Of a stretch of DNA of 8,547 nt, positions 5,889-8,547 are shown piece after piece. The notes below the pieces were generated by a model that made no database searches, was not told where the DNA came from, and worked only from the letters and a program-made list of their open reading frames with translations. Every line of letters starts with the position of its first letter. Position 1 is the stretch's first letter. Origin of the DNA: an uncultured Erysipelotrichaceae bacterium (lineage in GTDB: Bacteria; Bacillota_I; Bacilli_A; Acholeplasmatales; Anaeroplasmataceae); NCBI GenBank assembly GCA_902796895.1, contig CADBQV010000282.1, forward strand, positions 1-8,547. Reading direction: 5' to 3'. The translations under genes and the position numbers were made by a program.

Positions 5889-7187
5889 ATGATTTTTGAT
5901 GAAATAGATAATCTCGTTACCACTACAACAAAAATCAAGGTCATTGGTGTTGGTGGTGCAGGTAAAAATGCACTAAATCACATGATTGAAAACCAAGTTA
6001 GAGGTGTTGAATTCATCGCTGTTAACACTGATGCACAAGATTTAAAAATTACAAAGAGTGAGCATAGATTATTAATTGGAAAAACTAAAACTCATGGTCA
6101 AGGTGCTGGTGCTAATCCAGAGGTTGGACGTGCTGCAGCATTAGAGAGTGAAGATGATATCCATGAAATGATTGGCGATGCACAAATGGTCGTTATTACT
6201 TGTGGTATGGGTGGTGGAACTGGTACTGGTGCTGCACCTGTTATCGCAAAAGTTGCTCGTGAACATGGATGCTTAACAATTGGTATATGTACAAAACCAT
6301 TCCCTTTCGAAGGTCCTATTCGTATGCAAAATGCTATTGAAGGTCTTGAACAAATAAAGAAATATGTTGATACACTTGTCGTAATTCCTAACCAAAGATT
6401 ACTACAAACTCTTCCACGTGATGTAAAACTTTTAGATGCCTTTAGAGAAGCAGATAAGGTTTTAAGAAAGGCTGTACAAGGTGTTTCTGAAATTATATCT
6501 ATTCCAGGTGTTATTAATGTCGATTTTGCTGATATCAAGAGTGTTATGCAAAATAAAGGTACTGCCCTTTTAGGTATCGGTGCCGCATCTGGTCCTGATA
6601 GAGCTGTACAAGCTGCAAGAGAAGCAATTCACTCATCATTACTTGAAGTTTCAATTGATGGTGCTACAGATGCTGTTGTATATGTAACATCTAATCAAAA
6701 TATTGGATTAAATGAAGTTAATGAAGCAATTGCTGAAATTAGAAATAACAGTGGTAGAGATTTAAATATAATTTATGGTAGTGCTATTAATAATTCATTA
6801 AATGATGAATTAATTATTACTGTTATTGCAACAGGATACGAACTTAAAGCTCAAAACAATGGTTATGATGATATTGCTCAAGAAATCTTTAGAAATATGA
6901 GTGATACTAATATTACATATCAAGGCTTAAATGATGATGTAGTAGAAGAAAATGTTGTAACAAACAAATCTGAAGCTGAAGAACGTATCAATGAAATATT
7001 TGATAATGGTAATTTAGATAAGAGACAAGAAAAGAGACTTTTAAAAGCTGAAGCTAAGAGACAAAAAGCCTTAGAGAAAGAAGCTAAGAAAAACGAAAAG
7101 AAGAACAAGCAACCATTTAATGCTGAACCTACTTATGAAGAAGAGAAAAAAGATACAACTAAATATCCTGATTGGCTAAGAAAGTAG
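5889..7187 (+). CDS. ftsZ: Cell division protein FtsZ
   Basis: FtsZ is the tubulin-like GTPase that polymerises into the cytokinetic ring. The 432-residue protein has the N-terminal GVGGAGKNALNHM nucleotide-binding loop (20-32), the tubulin signature GGGTGTG at 108-114, FPFEGPIRMQNA, and the T7 loop NVDFAD at 210-215 with N210, D212 and D215, equivalent to the catalytic synergy residues. The globular core ends near ATGYE (314-318). A linker of about 105 residues follows, including a lysine/glutamate-rich, apparently helical stretch at 377-408. The protein ends in YPDWLRK (426-432), a recognisable version of the C-terminal peptide (consensus like DIPxFLRKR) that contacts FtsA, SepF or ZapA-type partners. 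It is monocistronic, between terminators, with no ftsA, ftsQ or sepF in the window. The stop codon lies inside its terminator stem. Confidence 0.98.
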   Translation: MIFDEIDNLVTTTTKIKVIGVGGAGKNALNHMIENQVRGVEFIAVNTDAQDLKITKSEHRLLIGKTKTHGQGAGANPEVGRAAALESEDDIHEMIGDAQMVVITCGMGGGTGTGAAPVIAKVAREHGCLTIGICTKPFPFEGPIRMQNAIEGLEQIKKYVDTLVVIPNQRLLQTLPRDVKLLDAFREADKVLRKAVQGVSEIISIPGVINVDFADIKSVMQNKGTALLGIGAASGPDRAVQAAREAIHSSLLEVSIDGATDAVVYVTSNQNIGLNEVNEAIAEIRNNSGRDLNIIYGSAINNSLNDELIITVIATGYELKAQNNGYDDIAQEIFRNMSDTNITYQGLNDDVVEENVVTNKSEAEERINEIFDNGNLDKRQEKRLLKAEAKRQKALEKEAKKNEKKNKQPFNAEPTYEEEKKDTTKYPDWLRK

Positions 7188-7212
7188 ATTTAATTATCTA
7201 CTTTTTTATTTT
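7181..7212 (+). terminator. Intrinsic terminator of ftsZ, overlapping its stop codon
   Basis: AAAGTAGAT (7181-7189) pairs perfectly with ATCTACTTT (7196-7204) over 9 bp around the loop TTAATT. It is followed by Ts through 7207 and another TTTT. The 5' arm includes part of the last two codons and the TAG stop (7185-7187) of ftsZ. Confidence 0.8.
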
Positions 7213-7214
7213 AT

Positions 7215-7245
7215 AAAAAATAAAAACTATAGGTAATCCTATAGT
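7215..7245 (-). terminator. Intrinsic terminator of the convergent minus-strand gene
   Basis: Read on the minus strand, ACTATAGG (7245-7238), loop ATTA, and CCTATAGT (7233-7226) form a perfect 8-bp hairpin followed by TTTT-A-TTTTTT. It begins 3 nt after the minus-strand stop codon. Together with the ftsZ terminator it makes a tail-to-tail pair of one-way terminators. Confidence 0.8.
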
Positions 7246-7247
7246 CT

Positions 7248-8547
7248 TTATTTAGCTGCTCTATAATTGTGTCTTTCTTTTAATAATTCTTTTCTTTCGT
7301 TATAATCATTTGTTTTCTTTTGAGCCTTATAAGCAACTTCAATATCTAATAATTGTCTATAAATGCGATGTTTCTTTCTATTATATTCCTTTTTAGCATT
7401 AGTTCTTTCTAAAGCTAAATCCTCTGCATTCTTTTGACTATCTAATATTAGCTGATTTTCCATTGTTTTTTGGTTTGCAGGTAAATGCTTAATAGTATCG
7501 GCTCTAGTCTTAATATATTGATTTAAACTTGAATTATAATCCTTTTTGGTTTTAAGAGTCTCATCAATAATTTGTGTTTTATTATTTTCGTATTCTAAAT
7601 CAGCTTCTTTAACGAATTCATGATAATCCTTAATAATATCATCTAAGTTATCATTTAAGGCATATAATTCACTATAAAATTGATTTGTACTTTCGAATTT
7701 TCTATTTAAAATATCATTGATGAATTCTTGGTGATCTTCACCACGCTCTTTAATTAAATCATCATATGTATCTTTTGTTTCCTTTAATTCAATTTCAAGA
7801 GTTTTTATTTCTTGTAATCTAATTGAATTTTCTTTCTCATATCTTGTATTTAATTCTTTTAATTTTAATTGTAATGTTTTATCGATATTTAATAAACTCT
7901 CATCATGAGTTTTATTAATATTATCAAATGCTACATTTCTATTTTCTAAATAATCAATAGAGAAATTGCTAAACGCTTCATATAATTCCTTAATAGATTC
8001 ATTTTTAATATTTGGAATCAAGAATTTAATTTTTTCAATATTTTCAAATTCAGTTGTATCAGTATTATATGAATTAGCTTTAATCGCTTCAAATAAAGTA
8101 GAAATATTAGAAGAAAAAGAAGTATAAGGCTCATTATCCTTTTTCATTTGCTTTTCAATAGATAAAACATATTTACTATATCCTGCTTCAATTGAAGAAA
8201 CCTTTTTTTCTGATTCTTTTAAATCAATTTTTTGTTTTTCAATATTAGCTTCAAAATCCTTTTCTTTTTTAATTAAATCTTTAATTAATTTATTTCTTTC
8301 AGCTTTTGAAATATTTAAATTATCAAAGCCATATCTTAAGCTATATAATTGTCTTTTTATATCATCAATTTTATTTCTAATTGATTCAATATCTCTTATT
8401 ATTTTCTTTTTTTCCTCAATAGCATAAGCTAATTCAGATTCATAATTCTTTTTATTATCATCAGAAATATTTTTATATTTGAAATCATTATCAAATGATA
8501 TATGAGAATCTATAATAGATTTAATAGATAAATAAATATCATCTGTA
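7248..8547 (-). CDS. Unrecognised long coiled-coil protein (partial, N-terminus beyond the right edge)
   Basis: I do not recognise the family. The reading frame stays open from its TAA stop (7250-7248) through the right edge, giving at least 432 residues without a visible start. The ATG at 8147 opens a 299-residue piece but has no good ribosome binding site, and similar coiled-coil coding continues upstream, so it is probably internal. The visible sequence is rich in K, E, D, N, I and L, with heptad-like helices, for example ELAYAIEEKKKIIRDIESIR near the N-terminal side and KELNTRYEKENSIRLQEIKT further on. A less regular stretch (KKDNEPYTSF to FLIPNIKN, about 40 residues from 8144 down) may be a hinge. 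I see no Cys or Trp, about three prolines and three glycines, and no transmembrane segment or signal peptide in the visible part. A structural or filament-forming role is possible but unproven. It converges on ftsZ, with its own terminator. Confidence 0.75.
   Translation of the reverse strand, partial: TDDIYLSIKSIIDSHISFDNDFKYKNISDDNKKNYESELAYAIEEKKKIIRDIESIRNKIDDIKRQLYSLRYGFDNLNISKAERNKLIKDLIKKEKDFEANIEKQKIDLKESEKKVSSIEAGYSKYVLSIEKQMKKDNEPYTSFSSNISTLFEAIKANSYNTDTTEFENIEKIKFLIPNIKNESIKELYEAFSNFSIDYLENRNVAFDNINKTHDESLLNIDKTLQLKLKELNTRYEKENSIRLQEIKTLEIELKETKDTYDDLIKERGEDHQEFINDILNRKFESTNQFYSELYALNDNLDDIIKDYHEFVKEADLEYENNKTQIIDETLKTKKDYNSSLNQYIKTRADTIKHLPANQKTMENQLILDSQKNAEDLALERTNAKKEYNRKKHRIYRQLLDIEVAYKAQKKTNDYNERKELLKERHNYRAAK

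Noticed and set aside
6098..6538. 146-codon open frame on the minus strand opposite ftsZ
   Set aside because: It is antisense to the most conserved part of ftsZ, and its composition follows from the glycine/alanine codons on the other strand.
8145..8147. ATG as the true start of the coiled-coil gene
   Set aside because: There is no Shine-Dalgarno sequence upstream, and the frame continues open with similar coiled-coil sequence for 133 more codons to the window edge.
1..8547. Mobile element, CRISPR array, tRNA/rRNA, toxin-antitoxin or defence system
   Set aside because: No transposase or integrase motifs, regularly spaced repeats, cloverleaf-like sequence or known defence domains were seen; nearly all bases are accounted for by housekeeping genes.

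Overview
The window is a gene-dense, very AT-rich stretch of a bacterial chromosome. It fits a low-GC Firmicutes/Tenericutes-type organism, such as an uncultured Bacilli lineage near Erysipelotrichales, RF39 or Acholeplasmatales. The basis is gene content (an endonuclease-type MutL with no MutH dependence, mutS-mutL-miaA order, aroQ next to efp), strong AAGGAG-type ribosome binding sites, and extreme A/T bias at third codon positions. The code appears standard: all seven tryptophans in the complete plus-strand genes are TGG, and TGA, TAA and TAG are all used as stops. This argues against the Mycoplasma/Spiroplasma code. The exact taxon cannot be fixed from this sequence alone.

Region 1 (1-3673, plus strand) is a tightly packed operon: the last codons of mutS, then mutL, miaA, aroK and aroQ. 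Junctions are 1-nt gaps or TAATG/ATGA-type overlaps, so translation is probably coupled. It joins mismatch repair (MutS/MutL), tRNA A37 prenylation (MiaA) and two shikimate-pathway enzymes (shikimate kinase and type II 3-dehydroquinase).

Region 2 (3656-5747, plus strand) begins with a near-consensus promoter inside the 3' end of aroQ. It drives efp (elongation factor P) and a CNNM/CorC-family membrane protein with CBS domains, probably involved in Mg2+ homeostasis. It ends at a clear intrinsic terminator.

Region 3 (5748-7212, plus strand) is a single-gene ftsZ unit with its own promoter region and terminator, outside any ftsA/ftsQ/mraZ cell-division cluster in this window. Region 4 (7215-8547, minus strand) is a convergent gene for a long, charged, coiled-coil protein. 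It runs off the right edge, so its N-terminus is not in the window, and its product is not recognised.

Most of the window is housekeeping, and no mobile element, CRISPR array, RNA gene or defence system was seen. The most unusual points are an EF-P with a non-canonical modification-site loop (no PGKG but the tip lysine kept), an FtsZ with a long lysine-rich, apparently helical C-terminal linker, and the unidentified coiled-coil gene beside ftsZ.
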